A DNA stretch of 64,000 nt from Bathynomus jamesi. Taxonomy: Eukaryota > Arthropoda > Malacostraca > Isopoda > Cirolanidae. A program made the translations under genes and the position numbers. The stretch lies in contig JAJOZX010000880.1 of assembly GCA_023014485.1 (NCBI GenBank), positions 1,006,001 through 1,070,000 of the forward strand, written 5' to 3'. Positions within the stretch are counted from its first letter, which is position 1. Every line of letters begins with the position of its first letter. This document shows positions 1-11,665 of the stretch, in pieces. A model generated the notes under the pieces. The model worked only from the letters and a program-made list of their open reading frames with translations. It did no database searches and had not been told where the DNA came from.

Positions 1-1137
1 TTACTACAAGTACACTTCCCAATTATAACCTATTACTGTGTGACAGGTCAAAAAAGCACTTTTTCAGTCCGGTGGTTTAAAAAATCAACGGTGTACGTAG
101 TAATGCGTACAACTATTAAAATCTTACACTAGATCACAGTGGGAGCAGTAGGGTAGTGTCACTGTCAGCACAACTAACCAACCACCTTCGATGTCAAGCT
201 CATACTGACGCGAGGCACTTGGCATCAAATCATGACTGAGTAGACTGACACTGAGTGACAGCTGTGACGCAACCACAACCCTCACTCCCCTACAAATTGG
301 GGTATATGGGTGGAGCTAAATATGGAAAACTGATATGTGTGGGTAGTTGGGAGGTAACGAAAATGGTTCACTGAGTAGGTAGGTAGTTAATCTAACAATT
401 ATTAAATTCCTTTTATGTCAATAACTGGGTGGATGAAACCAATTGGTTGCTCACCAGAGTTATTCTCCACACTAGTTTTTATATACTGTGTGACAAGAGC
501 GTGCTCGGTAATAGATATACATTACCGATCAACCAACCGAAAAAAACCAAGAGGACGCTGGTGAAAAAAGCCCTCGAAAAAGGAGTACGGAAAGAAGGAA
601 CGGAGGAACAAGACGGAACGGAGAGAGGGAATAGGCTAAACAACGGAAAAAGATCCCCACCAGCAAGTACGCTCTCAACAATTAAGAAAAGAGAAGAAGG
701 ACTGTCTAATAACACTCGGTAAGTGATCAGTTGTGTTTTTTAGCCCAGTTAATTAAGGGACATAAATTAAGCTCGGTCAGACAAATTAGGCCTTCAATCA
801 ACTCATAGCTTAACAAAGGTGAAGGTAAATTACCCTAACCTAATTTGGTGAGGTATCCTACTGTGGACCTCAATTTACTCTGCCCGCTCTGGACCATTTC
901 CGGAATCTCTAGGCTGACCCCTACAAGGCTAGGCTTAATCTACTCTATAGTTAGACTGGAGATATTAGGGGTGGGTTAATTGGGGACCAATTCATACAGA
1001 GCATTTTTCACATAAATGAAAATGACTAATCTCAAAGCAGCATAAAAAGGGTCGAGATATAGTATGGCTTCACTTATAAAGACGTCAGAAATAATCATAA
1101 AAAAATGTAGGCCTATATAGAAAATGTATCTTAATTG
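1..1137. other. No recognisable gene
   Basis: AT-rich sequence with short ORFs only. The ORF at 429-722 (97 codons, basic, low complexity) has no recognisable domain and an equally open antisense frame, so I do not call it a gene. Confidence 0.5.
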
Positions 1138-1302
1138 TAGTCGGTCGGGGAGTTTTCGCTGGGGGAAGGGCTAAGTTAGCGCGGCGGGTAAAGCGACGGG
1201 GGGCGTCGTTCCCCGCGTGTCGGGCCCAGCGAGGGGCGTCCGTCGCAACATCATCTTAGAGGAATCGGCTGCGGCCAGCCGCACGAGATGGAGCAATAAC
1301 AG
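1138..1302 (+). pseudogene. 18S rRNA fragment (V7 region)
   Basis: A GC-rich island in an AT-rich background. The right end (cttagag, then ggctgcggccagccgcac, gagatggagcaataacag) matches the conserved 18S rRNA stretch around helix 43, where arthropod genes read roughly cttagaggga..gccgcacgagat(t/g)gagcaataacag. The left end (tagtcggtcgg) fits the entry of the same variable region, and the 100 or so bases between would be an expanded V7 loop. Both ends stop abruptly, so this is an isolated fragment and not an rDNA unit. A 14-bp direct repeat (aaatgtatcttaat) flanks it at 1122-1135 and 1308-1321. Recalled consensus, not an alignment. Confidence 0.6.
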
Positions 1303-1310
1303 TTAAGAAA

Positions 1311-1436
1311 TGTATCTTAATATTAAGATACTTAAAAAAATGTATCTAAGATACTGCCCAAGATACTAAGAAAAAAAGTATCTTAGATACGTATCTTGTA
1401 TCTTAAGATACAAATTGTATCTTGTATCTTAAGATA
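1311..1436. repeat. Palindromic gtatcttaagatac repeats
   Basis: Several overlapping copies of gtatctta/taagatac, partly self-complementary, forming a short cruciform-prone tract directly after the 18S fragment. Confidence 0.7.
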
Positions 1437-1770
1437 CTGCTCATCTCTGCACATGGTATATGTAATTGTGAGAAGAGAGTTTTTATTATGCCTACAAAAG
1501 GTAAAGGGGAAAGGACAGGACAAGTAAAACTGGTAAATATAGAAGTCATCAAAGAGCTTATGGACAGAATGAGGGGAAAAACTAATACATTTACTCATAT
1601 AAATAAGACCTAATAATTGTCTCCTGAAGGCAAGTGGCAGTATACAGCCTGAAACTTTAGAGGTTGTGCAATTGACGATGACAGTCTTCTGCTTGTGCTT
1701 CTCTCATTTATCATGGTTTTGTGGAGAAGACACCTTTGGGTTGAGATTGCAGTGACAGCTTACAAAAACT

Positions 1771-1790
1771 GGTTAGGTTAGGTTAGGTTA
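1771..1790 (+). repeat. TTAGG run (4 units)
   Basis: Four GGTTA units in tandem, the arthropod telomere-type repeat in an interstitial position. Similar short runs lie at 21960-22000, 22360-22485, 22593-22615 and 61762-61790. Confidence 0.8.
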
Positions 1791-1929
1791 CATTTCGCTG
1801 TTTTTGCAAAATAGAACATCACTACAGTATTTCTTGCATAAAAAATCGTTAGAAAACAAATTTTCTGACAAAAAATGACGATTATGTCTTTAGGTATTTT
1901 TACCAATTACTTTCCTACATAAATACTAT

Positions 1930-2245
1930 GTCAAGTTCTATTTAAATAATAGAGAGCAATACGTCAAACTAAATAAACATGAATCAGACTTTGAATCAAG
2001 AACACACAGAGTGCCACAGGGTTCAATATTGGGACCCTCCGATTTCTGCGTTATGTCAACTCATATCAAATTAGAAGTTCGATACACAAATGAAGCGACA
2101 CTCCTCGTATCTGATAAGACTTTGGTACTTTACAGGAAAGAACAAATATGGAGCTCATCCATATTTATAATTGGCTGAATGCAAATAAATTATCGTTAAG
2201 TCCATCAAAGACCTTAATATGGTTATAACAAATAGAAAACAATAT
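1930..2245 (+). pseudogene. LINE reverse transcriptase fragment
   Basis: Translation gives THRVPQGSILGP, the conserved RT motif that precedes the YADD box. It is followed by a degraded catalytic box (ATLLVSDK with no YADD) and, after a frameshift, by IYNWLNANKLSLSPSKT, the usual region after YADD. The piece is about 100 codons long, frameshifted, and cut by the following (TA)n tract. The family cannot be assigned. Confidence 0.7.
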
Positions 2246-2263
2246 ACAGTAAATTGAAATAGG

Positions 2264-2271
2264 CATATATA

Positions 2272-2321
<50 letters not shown>

Positions 2322-2322
2322 T

Positions 2323-2356
<34 letters not shown>

Positions 2357-2366
2357 ATATATATAT
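2264..2366. repeat. (TA)n microsatellite
   Basis: About 100 bp of TA repeats with a few TATTA interruptions. A mariner-type end begins right after it at 2368. Confidence 0.95.
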
Positions 2367-2367
2367 A

Positions 2368-3526
2368 CAGGGTAGCGCAAAGTCAGGAACCATAGGCACA
2401 TTTTATTAAATTAAATAAATGTTCGAAATGGTGGCCTTCCACTTGGAGACACTTTCTGACGCGTTGAATGCATGATGTTTGAACATTCCTTAACACATTG
2501 GTACTGATTTTGGCACACTCAGATGTGATTTTATCCTTTAGAGAACGTATGGTTCTGGGTCGATCAGCATAGACTACCGACTTGAGGTGGCCCCACAAGA
2601 AAAAGTCAAGAGGTGTGAGGTCTGGAGACCTAGGTGGCCATTCGACAGGCCCTCGCCGTACGATCCATTTGCTTGGGGAATGTTTCATCTAAAGAGCTCC
2701 GGACGATGGTTGCGAAATGTGGTGGTGCACCATTCTGCTGAAACTACATCTCCGCCCTTTCTGCCACTGGAATGTCGTACAGTATGGGCATTAGAAATGT
2801 TCGCAGCATATGCAGATATGTTTCACCTGTTACATTGCCGTCAAAAAAGTACGGACCAATTAACCGATTCCCCCAGAGCGCAGCCCACACCATAATTCGT
2901 GGATCGAATTGCACATGGCCTTCCTCCATCCAGTGGGGGTTCTCATTGGCCCAATAGCGTGCATTATGCCTATTGACACGACCGCTGAGGTGAAATATCG
3001 CTTCGTCGCTGAACATGATCCTTCGATGAAGCTGTCGATGTTGTAGAAACCACTGGCAGAACTCTACACGACGGTCTGTGTCGTCACCGTGCAGTTCCTG
3101 AACGAGTTGGACTTTGTAGGGGTGGAAACGATTTGTTGTAAGAATTCGTTGAATGGATCTTCTGGAGACACCCATTTCCTGGGAAAACTTTCTTAAGAAC
3201 TTACGTGGGCTGTTTTCGAGGTGATTGAGTACCGTTAGTGATGTTGTTGCATCGGTTGAATTTTTTGGCCGGCTACTACGCGGCCGATCACGAACACTTC
3301 CCGGTTCTTTGAAGCGAGTGAACAGTTTTCCAACTAATGCCTGAACAACTGGCGGCCTCTCAGGGTGTTTGTCATTAAAATCAGTAGCAACTGATCGGTA
3401 GGTGTTACCACGCCTTGCACACATTAAAACTATCTCCACCCGTTCATCTATTGTCAGTTTCTGTGCCAATAGGTTCAACAACAAATCTGAAAAGAACAAA
3501 ACACATTAAAATGTGCCTGTGGTTCC
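2368..3526 (-). mobile_element. Mariner-type transposon, right end truncated
   Basis: The left terminus CAGGGTAGCGCAAAGTCAGG starts next to TA repeats. The inner part of the inverted repeat (ggaaccataggcaca at the left, tgtgcctgtggttcc at the right) is present at both ends with one mismatch. The outermost 18 or so bases of the right end are missing after 3526. It carries the transposase pseudogene on the minus strand. Confidence 0.85.
2383..3499 (-). pseudogene. Mariner/IS630-type transposase pseudogene
   Basis: Two open pieces (3499-2744 and 2688-2383) cover nearly the whole transposase. The N-terminal half has helix-turn-helix domains (LTIDERVEIVLMCARRGN, then SRRSIQRIL). The DDE domain has MFSDEAIFHLSG (first Asp), FQQNGAPPH (second catalytic position, Asp changed to Asn) and [15 protein letters not shown] (third Asp). 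Lesions are an in-frame TAG just before FQQNGAPPH, a frameshift near 2680, and the D-to-N change, so the protein would be inactive. In life the enzyme cuts at the inverted repeats and inserts at TA. Confidence 0.88.
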
Positions 3527-4738
3527 ATACTGATTCTTAGAAAACAAAGGCTTTACTGCTTCACAATGCACTGCTCCGGCTACGCATCCATGCAGGGTAC
3601 AAGCAGTTCACAGCATCATTGTCAAGTACATGGAGGATAAACGTATAGTAAGAAGTCTTCTGTACAAAGTTGATAATGAGTGGAAGGAACAGGGCTTCGA
3701 TTTATCATAATCAAGTGAGAGGTCAAATTCATAATTATATCCTTAGTGGTGTCTCGAGTTTGCACTGCGTACACACCTCTCTTTATAGGTCTGGGCGCAT
3801 GACTAATCAGGAGCAAGATGCACCGCAAGTTCTAATCCCAAATCAATTTTTGCTGCCTCAGGTTCGCCCTACACAAGCTGCGCCAAGAACTCCGAATCTC
3901 CGAATCTATATTTTGAAACATTCCATTTATACGAGCCTGTATATTATCTGCGTAAAAAGTACGGTTAAAAACCCACTTTTAAACCTAACAATTATTCTCT
4001 TATAGTTAAATAATGTTAATAACAGTTAATTTCTCCTCAATGCAAGTTTGAAATACTTGATCATCAAAATTAACAGGAAAACTCTTACAAAGACGTTAGT
4101 TTTTATCTTGGAATAAATTTACATTGAACAAATAATTGAAATTTGGTTCATATTTGCAATAATGTTAAAATTAAAATTCAATTTAGAAATAATAATTTAT
4201 TATTATTTATAAATTAAATTCACATTTGTAATAAGCGATTTATAAAACAAAACCTTTCTTGTGCAACGCATTTAACTTTTTCATACACATATTATTAATT
4301 GTCTGATGAAAGACTTAAAAATAGTCTGTTATCTTCACGACACAGGAAATGCGTCACTATATATCGCAATTCTAAATAAACAAACTTTTCCCGAAGGGAG
4401 CGTATTGCTTGCTTCCGGTACGCACTATACAAAATGCCAAGCCCTAAAGGCGTGGGTCCAATGCGCATGCGCGGGACTCGGGATGTAATAAAATGACGAG
4501 TCGAGCCGCATCCGGCTCCCGGAACGATTCTTTGACTTACACTAAAACCCTATGCTGTTTGCATAAACCGTGTGCCGTCAGACCGGTTCATTTACTCAGA
4601 CTAGTTATCACAGTAAATTATGTAAGCCAGCCTTACACCCCCAAGCAGCGACGCCATCCTTTTGCCTGAGAATTTATAGAGGGCAACCCCGATACTTCAA
4701 GGCCATCGACATCGAACGCCACAACCATTCATCCTAAA

Positions 4739-4740
<2 letters not shown>
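3527..4740. other. No gene seen
   Basis: AT-rich sequence with short unmatched ORFs. Nothing recognised apart from a short GC-richer patch at 4380-4520 without coding character. Confidence 0.5.

Positions 4741-4783
<43 letters not shown>
4741..4783. repeat. (TA)n microsatellite
   Basis: About 20 TA units. It is the insertion target of the hAT element that follows, so the 8-bp duplication cannot be told from the repeat. Confidence 0.95.
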
Positions 4784-4786
<3 letters not shown>

Positions 4787-6071
4787 TGATGTAGCGGATG
4801 TCATTTTTTTCACATCCGCGGATGCGGATGCGGATGAGGATGTTTGATTTCAACATCCGCGGATGCGGATGCGGATGTCTACATTTTCGTTATTTTTTAG
4901 GATATATTCGAGATTTGTTGTGTTTAACGTATATAATAAGTTATTATATAGAGAGAGCTGTAGCTATAATGTAGTATAATTGATTAATTGTACAATAATT
5001 GCTGTACTTTTCTCTGAACATATAAAATAATATCAAGCATCTAACTAATATAGAAATCAATTAGTGAATTCGTCTGCAAATAAATTCGTTATATTTTGTT
5101 GAGTTTCAGCCACAATTAGAAACCATAATTGTGTTACCAGGATGCGGGACGTGAACCAACTCAAATGCACCCCACCGACCTCTTTCCCCAACCTCCACCC
5201 TTATAGAAAGAGATCTTTAATTAGCTTGATAACTATTTATATTAAGTTTAAAGTTTTATTAGGCATATTTATAAATGAGTAATTAAAATAAGTAAACTAA
5301 GATGTTCATCGTTTAATGTTCAAACTTAATTATAGGAAGGTTATGCTTAAGGAACATTAATTTTTCTGCCTTTTCTGCTGCCAGTCTGTTTCTCTTTCAT
5401 CATATATTAATCCAGCACTGCTAAATAATCTCTCGCTGGTACGTTTGTTGGAGGACAGGCTAAATGTTTCCTTGCAAGTTTACTCAAGTATGGATAGATA
5501 TTCTGCGTATTTTCCACCAACTAATAGGATTGTCACATGCAGCCAGGCGTTTTTCTTGGTGATAGCTCTCGATCATTTTACTACATCTTTTGACATCGCG
5601 TAGGTCTCGTCATTGCTGCTTGACTCAGAAACTGAGAGACAGATTCTGTGATAGATTTGCTTGTTGAAGGTGTTGGTTCTGTCACTGAAACTTTATTCTT
5701 TTGGGTGTGGCGAAGCGACAGATTCAAGAGATTGAAGCTCTTCAACTGCTTTGCCAAGTGATGATTTAACTCGTTCTAATGTACTAGGTGAAAATAACTT
5801 AGCTTTGTAACGTGGATCTAAGTAGGTTGCAAGAGAGTAACTTCATACAAGAACAGCCTCTCGTCTTGTCGCTTGCATCACTTTTGCGCACAATGAACTA
5901 GTTCTATTAATATAGTAGAATTTGATAATTTCCGCTTATTAATGACGTTTTATCTCAACGGTCCACATCCGCACGACATCCGCAGTCCAAAGTGCGGATG
6001 CGGGTGCGGGTGCGAGAAAATGTGCGGATGTTCCGCGGATGCGGATGCGGATGCGGATGTGACCTACATCA

Positions 6072-6074
<3 letters not shown>
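4784..6074 (-). mobile_element. hAT transposon with GCGGAT subterminal repeats
   Basis: Ends are TAGTGATGTAG (left) and CTACATCACTA (right), an 11-bp inverted repeat of hAT type, and both flanks are TA repeats. Just inside each end are repeated GCGGAT/ATCCGC hexamers (4793-4880 and 5965-6060), probably transposase binding sites. A broken hAT transposase C-terminus lies inside on the minus strand. The remainder is AT-rich and decayed. Confidence 0.85.
5340..5590 (-). pseudogene. hAT transposase C-terminal (dimerisation) fragment
   Basis: Minus-strand translation over three frames gives NPISWW, then YPYLSKLARKHL, then SERLFSSAGLIYDE, then RLAAEKAEKLMFLKH. This is the classical order of the hAT dimerisation domain (WW, YP.L..LA, SER.FS.AG, R..L.....L.FL). 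At least two frameshifts separate the blocks. Upstream DDE parts are not recognisable between 5600 and 5960. Confidence 0.82.
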
Positions 6075-6117
<43 letters not shown>

Positions 6118-6119
<2 letters not shown>

Positions 6120-6475
6120 GGGTGTCCCGTAAGTCTGGACCCATAGGGATTTATAATATATTTTTTTTATTATGTTATTATTATTATTTTATTATATTAT
6201 TTTTTATTATGATTTTTATTTGTGGGGCCACTTGAAAGCCAAAGTGTACGAGGTCAAACTTCAGAACATTTTCCACCTTAAAGCACGCATTGTGGAGGCG
6301 TGTCAAGAAATTTCTGCGACTGTGATTCAGAAAGTGCTGTCGCAGTGGAGATTGCGTCTTCAACTATGTGTGCGACACAACGGCGGACACTTTGAACAGA
6401 TTATGTAATAAATTTTTGGACTATTTTGTAATTTTATTATTTTTCCCTATGGGTCCAGACTTACGGGACACCCTG
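6118..6475 (+). mobile_element. Internally deleted mariner element
   Basis: Inverted termini CAGGGTGTCCCGTAAGTCTG at both ends (left 6118, right ending 6475), flanked by TA. At 358 bp it is far shorter than a full element (about 1.3 kb) and keeps only the transposase C-terminus. It cannot move without a helper. Confidence 0.92.
6211..6408 (+). pseudogene. Mariner transposase C-terminal remnant
   Basis: Encodes DFYLWGHLKAKVY followed by about 50 residues ending in NGGHFEQIM, the usual tail after the third catalytic Asp (..[13 protein letters not shown]..). The catalytic domain itself is deleted. Confidence 0.85.
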
Positions 6476-6600
6476 TACATATATAATAAGCCGGACCGCT
6501 TTATGACAAGAAGCTACCAAAACAGGTAGGCGGGAACGGATCCATCTCGGAGGACCACAAGGCTACAGAACATGGGATACCAAAGGACAACAAACTTAAA

Positions 6601-9600
6601 ATGCACAAGGGGCAATGCAAAACAAAGAACACAAACATTGTCCTGGCAAATATTCAAGGAATAAAACCGAACAATTCACTGAACAAAGTTTCGTACATGA
6701 AAGGTTTTATGAACGAAACAAGGGCGGACATCGCATGCCTCACAGAAACACATCTTAAAGATTGTCAAAGAAACTGCGATAACTGCGAACACTGTATCGA
6801 TAAGAAAGAATTGCATAGCGATGGATTCAACTTACTAAGAGCGGCTAGAACAGCGAGACGTAAAGGTGGCTGTGCTATTTATATACATGAGAGACATATG
6901 GCAGGCTCGTGCAGAGTCGGGGGTACAGGGGCTTGAGCCCTCCCATTTGCCCCTTCATGCCTCAGAAGTGCCCTTTTTTTAAAAAAAAAAAATTTTTGAA
7001 AAAGTTTATTTAAAACAGAATTTTACTTTTGTTACCTTACTCTTGTCTAATTAACTCATAAAGATTAAATTTGATGGTTTGGAGATTACTTCAAGTGTCT
7101 CATGTAAAACCTGTGCAAAAATGTCAAGTACCTAATAAGGTATTATATACTTCATTTTTTGTCCCGATAAAAATATTTCTGAAATTATTCCACAAATTAT
7201 GTATTTAAATTTCCTAAAACTTTGTCCAAGTTTATTCCCACTAGTATTTTTTGATGATTAACTTTTTTTTTTAAGTTCTTATCAGTTTGAATCTTACTGT
7301 GGTCATTTGAACCTTATTGTGGTCACTTTGTCCCACCCAAGTCTTCACCAACATCAAGGTTACTTATTAAATTTTCAGAATTTGTCAGCGTTCAGCCCCT
7401 GCATCTGAAATGTCCTGTGCGCGGCCCTGTGACAGAGACGGTAATAAGTAAATCCAACAACTTCGTGGAAACCCTTACAGTGAAAATAGAGAAACTAAAT
7501 GTGGCACTGATAGTCATCTATAGACCTTCAAACTCTCCAAATGAAAAATTTTCGGATGCCATTGATGATATCAGAACCCTAATAATGTCCGTAAACTCTC
7601 CATCCCCTAATATAATACTCTGCGGCGATTTTAATTTCCTATTTATAAAATACAAAAAGGTGGGTAGAAATATATTTATACAACAAGATAAAAGGGGCAC
7701 AAGAGAGAACCAGGAGCAAGCAAAAATGCTGATGGCTCTCACAAACGAGTTTATGCTGACACGGAAATTTTGAAAAATATGCTCCGAAAGCACAGCCAAA
7801 AGGAAAGAGGAACTGGCTAGAGAGGCAAAAGAGAAGAATATTCCATAAACGAAAGAGAGTAGCGACGAAGTTAGTTAATTACAGAGACAACAATGCCACG
7901 AAAGTAATGCAAGAAAAACTGGAGAGTATCGATAGGGAAATAGAAACTCTGTAAAGGGCCATACAGAGAGGGAAGAGGAAAAGGCGGCAGAAGCAATAAA
8001 AAAATCCAAAATACTTCTATAGCTATGCGAAAAGGAAAACAAAAACGAGCGCCACTATCGGCCCTTAAGGAAAGGAAATAATAAACTAACAGACGAGCTA
8101 AAAGAAATATGTGAAACATTGAGAGCCCAGGATGTATCGGTCTTCAGTACCCCAAAAAGTAACAAAGCGATACCTGACATAGATGCATTCTTCGAAGAGA
8201 AATTGCAAGGAGAATGTATAACAGACTTTGATTTTACCCCAAAAGATGTATCGAGAGCTATAGGACAAATGAAATCACATTCAGCTGCAGGTCCGGACAA
8301 ATGGAACGCATTATTAATTAAAACCTGTAAAAATGAAATAGCTACACCCTTATACTGGATATGGAAAAGATCCCTAGACACTGGGGAAATACCGAGCATC
8401 TTGAAAAGAACAAACATTGTCCCGATATATATAAAGGAGGGGATAGATCTCAAGCAAAACATTATAGACCAGTGTCATTGACGTCCGACCTCACCAAAAT
8501 ATTTGAAAGAATAGTCAGATTCAACGAAAATCAGCACGGATTCCGATCAGGAAGATCATGCCTATCACAACTTATAGAGCATTATAACAATATTCTAGAT
8601 GCACTTGAAGGCAATGAAAACTACGATGTCATATACACGGATTTTGCTAAAGCTTTCGACAAATGCGATCATGGTATAATAGCACATAAAATGAAACATA
8701 TGGGAATAACAGGCAAAGTGGGAAAATGGATCTACAACTTCCTCAGAGAACGACTACAGGTGGTCAAAATTCAAGGTGTATCATCATCAGAATCAGAAGT
8801 ACGCAGCTCAGTACCAGGTACAGTGCTAGCTCCACTCCTTTTCATTATCATGCTAACAGACATCGACAGTGGAGTAAACAGCAACAGTATAATAACATCC
8901 TTTGTGGGCGATACAAAGATCAGCAGAAAAATCAGCGATGCAAATGAAGTGGAGGCCTTGCAGAGGGACACGAACAAAATATACACATGGTCAGAAGACA
9001 AAAATATGACATTTAACACCGAGAAATTTCAGCTCTTGAGATATGGTAGAAATGAGGAACTTAAACAGACTGCATAATATGCAGTGCATATTATGCTCCA
9101 GATAGAGAGAAAATTCAGAGAAACACGAAAGCGGTCGACTTGGGGGTAATAATGACCGATGATGCCAAATTCGAGACACAAAATCAGATAGCAATAAACA
9201 AAGCAAAAGGAGTCGCGGGACAGGTACTAAAAACGTTCAAAAGGAGGGACAAGACGGTAATGATTCCCCTGCTGAGAACACTGATCATACCAAAACTTGA
9301 ATATTGCTCAGTTTTGACGTTCCCATATAAAAAGGAAGAAATTAATAAACTAGAAGAAACGCAGACACATTTCACAGCCAAGATTGATGGCTGCAAAGAA
9401 CTCAACTACTGGGAAAGACTACGTAAACTAAATCTGTACTCCCTGGAAAGAAGAAGAGAGAGGTACACCATAATCTACATATGGAAAATAATCGAAAAAC
9501 TGGTACCAAACCTTAAACTAAACCCAATTACCATCCAAGCAACGCTGGAAAATAGGAAAGGCAGAATGTGTAGTGTTCCCAAATTAAAGGCCCAACAAGG

Positions 9601-9853
9601 GACCTCCTCAACACTGAAGGAAAATAGCTTGGTTGTCAGGGGGCCAAGACTTTTTAACCAGCTTCCAAAGAACCTCAGAAACGTTACAGGGGTCAAAGTT
9701 GAAGTCTTCAAGAGAAGACTAGATGCTCAGCTCAGGACGATACTAGATGAGCCGGGTGTACTTGGCTATGTGCGGTGGAGAGCGCAAGAGAGCAACTCGC
9801 TCCTCCACCAAGCCAGGACTAGAGGTGGGACCACCAACTTGACCTCCGTGTGA
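6601..9853 (+). pseudogene. LINE A endonuclease-reverse transcriptase ORF2, broken
   Basis: The N-terminus is an APE endonuclease: NIVLANIQGIKPNNS, CLTETHL (catalytic Glu), GGCAIYIHER, then after the inserted MITE LIVIYRPSN and ILCGDFNF. The region 7774-8118 is disrupted. The RT domain follows: AAGPDKWNALL, then HYRPVSLTSDLTKIFERIV after a frameshift, HGFRSGRSCLSQL, YTDFAKAFDKCDH (first Asp) and SVPGTVLAPLLF. The catalytic box reads SFVGDTK instead of the usual (F/Y)ADD, so a catalytic Asp is lost. The C-terminal domain (9140-9853) has VIMTDDAKF, LEYCSVL, ERLRKLNLYSLERRRERY and RLFNQLPKNLRN. Frameshifts lie near 8460 and 9080. Target-primed reverse transcription would be its role. Confidence 0.85.
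6902..7429. mobile_element. hAT-type MITE inserted in LINE A
   Basis: A 528-bp insert with ends CAGGCTCGTGCAGAG and (reverse complement) CAGGGCCGCGCACAGGAC. The same family occurs at 41931-42789, there with an 8-bp target duplication. It splits the LINE endonuclease between GGCAIYIHER and TVISKSNNF. No clear target duplication remains in this copy and no coding sequence is seen. Confidence 0.85.
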
Positions 9854-9902
9854 AGAGAGACCGATGCACGGAACCCAAACGAGGTTAACGAGAAGGTTAT
9901 AT

Positions 9903-9925
9903 ATGTGTGTGTGTGTGTGTGTGTG
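9903..9925. repeat. (GT)n microsatellite at LINE A 3' end
   Basis: About 11 GT units directly after the LINE A 3' UTR, a likely LINE tail repeat. Confidence 0.9.
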
Positions 9926-10111
9926 GACTGTCACCAATCCATCTTCGTTCACACTCTTAATATGAAACTGACATGGTCAACTTTTCATATACTGTATAGG
10001 CGTGCCAGAGTGCCAGAGTGCCCATAGATAAAAACTTACCTTTTTGACCTTAACGGAAAATTTTGTTTTTTTAGTGGCTTCACATTACCTGTAGACAACA
10101 GGTTTGGTTTT

Positions 10112-10146
<35 letters not shown>

Positions 10147-10721
10147 ATATATATTAGAAATGGGTGCGTATGAAGAAAGGTTGAGTCATTTCTTGTTTCG
10201 ACAAAGGATATTTTATCACTAAAAATGTCGCCACAAAAGATAATTATTATTTTGGTCAGAAAAATAATTGAAATAATTTTAATTGGAAGAACATCACACA
10301 ATGTGTGTGTGTGTGTGTATATAGTAGCCTCCGGGTCACCAATTTATAGTGACCTAGAAAGTAGGCTTATTATAATTTATGAATTAAATTTAAACGAATA
10401 CTTAGGGTCACCCGCTCGGGCATCGCCCGAACAAACAATATTTAATAAGGAGAGAGAGAAATGTCTTTGTGGTTTTGTGTTTAATTAGAAAACTAAATGA
10501 ATTATTTGTTCACAGTTATTAACAATTATGTATACGGTAATTGTGCTTATTACAATGGCTGATTTAACAATGAGAAATGGTTTAGACAGGATAAGAGTTA
10601 AATGAATATAATAATGACAAGAAACGTGTCGCCCTTCTTATAATATAAACATCTTACAGTATAATATATTTTTACTTTCTGACGCTTTCAACGACGGTTC
10701 ACCATCGACCCGCGTCGACCC

Positions 10722-10756
<35 letters not shown>

Positions 10757-10891
10757 AAGGCTGCATACGAGTCGTGGAGAATTTCATGAAGACATTATCT
10801 GTCTTTTGACGGATGTATATCAGTAAAATATTTCCCCCAAAAAGCACCAAACAACTCAACATTACATACATATATATACACATATATATAT
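9926..10891. other. No gene; microsatellites
   Basis: Holds (CT)n at 10117-10141, (GT)n at 10301-10318 and (TA)n at 10722-10748. Short ORFs here read through these repeats and have no recognisable domain. Confidence 0.6.
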
Positions 10892-10925
10892 AAGCAAACA
10901 ACCACAAGGAAAAGGAAACACAAAG

Positions 10926-10962
10926 TCCGAGCGCTTTCGTGATATATTCACATTATCAAGGA
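10926..10962 (-). ncRNA. Degenerate hammerhead-like motif, PLE A left arm
   Basis: Reverse-complement copy of the motif at 13503-13539. Stem II (GUGA/UCAC), GAAA, GCGC and UC are present, but the core reads UUGAUAA where CUGANGA is expected, so catalysis is doubtful. Confidence 0.4.
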
Positions 10963-11665
10963 AGAACAGAAAATAGACGGAGATTACAAAGTATTTGAGT
11001 TAAATAGACAAGCAAAAAATTCACAATTGGCACCTCAAATTAAAGGCCTTAAAGCCCTCTAAAGATTTTTTTCCCCAAATTGATGACATAATCTGTAGGC
11101 AGCTAAATAACTGAATAAAAAAATATATACTGTATAGATGAAATTAGACAAAAAAAAACCAATACAGAGAACAAAAATTATTATAATGGTTATTAACATT
11201 TAATTAAAACAGGCAATTAATAGGCAAGAATTTAATGAAAAACAAATAGATGACGTAGATAACAAATAGAAAACATAATCTGTAGGCTGATTAATTACTA
11301 TACAGATGAAATTAGACAAAACACCAGTACAGAAAACCTAAAAAAAAAAAAAAATAATTATTATAATGGTTATTAACACTAATATTTAATTGAAATAGGA
11401 AAAATTACAAGGCCCGAAATTAATGAAAACAAAGGGAAAGTTGCCATCGTCTTACAGAATTATTACAAAATTTCAACAAACAATCTGGAAAAAATAGTTA
11501 TCCCAACAGCAACCCACTTCAAATATCCAATAAACCACCCAGCAACCAAAGATTATACACGAAAGAAATATTACAATTAAACTAGACACATAAGAATGTT
11601 AACAGTTCTTACAATAATATTTATTTATTTAACCAGGGCAAACCATTAAGAGGCAAAAAATGCAA

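Larger units (their letters stand above)
6483..9900 (+). mobile_element. LINE family A (APE-type non-LTR retrotransposon)
   Basis: Contains an endonuclease-RT ORF, a conserved 3' UTR (9740-9895) and a (GT)n tail. The same 3' end recurs at 13990-14149. The 5' part is short and abuts the mariner, so the copy is probably 5'-truncated, with no ORF1 seen. It is interrupted by the MITE at 6902-7429. Clade is uncertain; RT and C-terminal style resemble the CR1/L2 group. Confidence 0.85.

Noticed and set aside
429..722. 97-codon ORF
   Set aside because: Low complexity and basic, no domain, antisense frame equally open.
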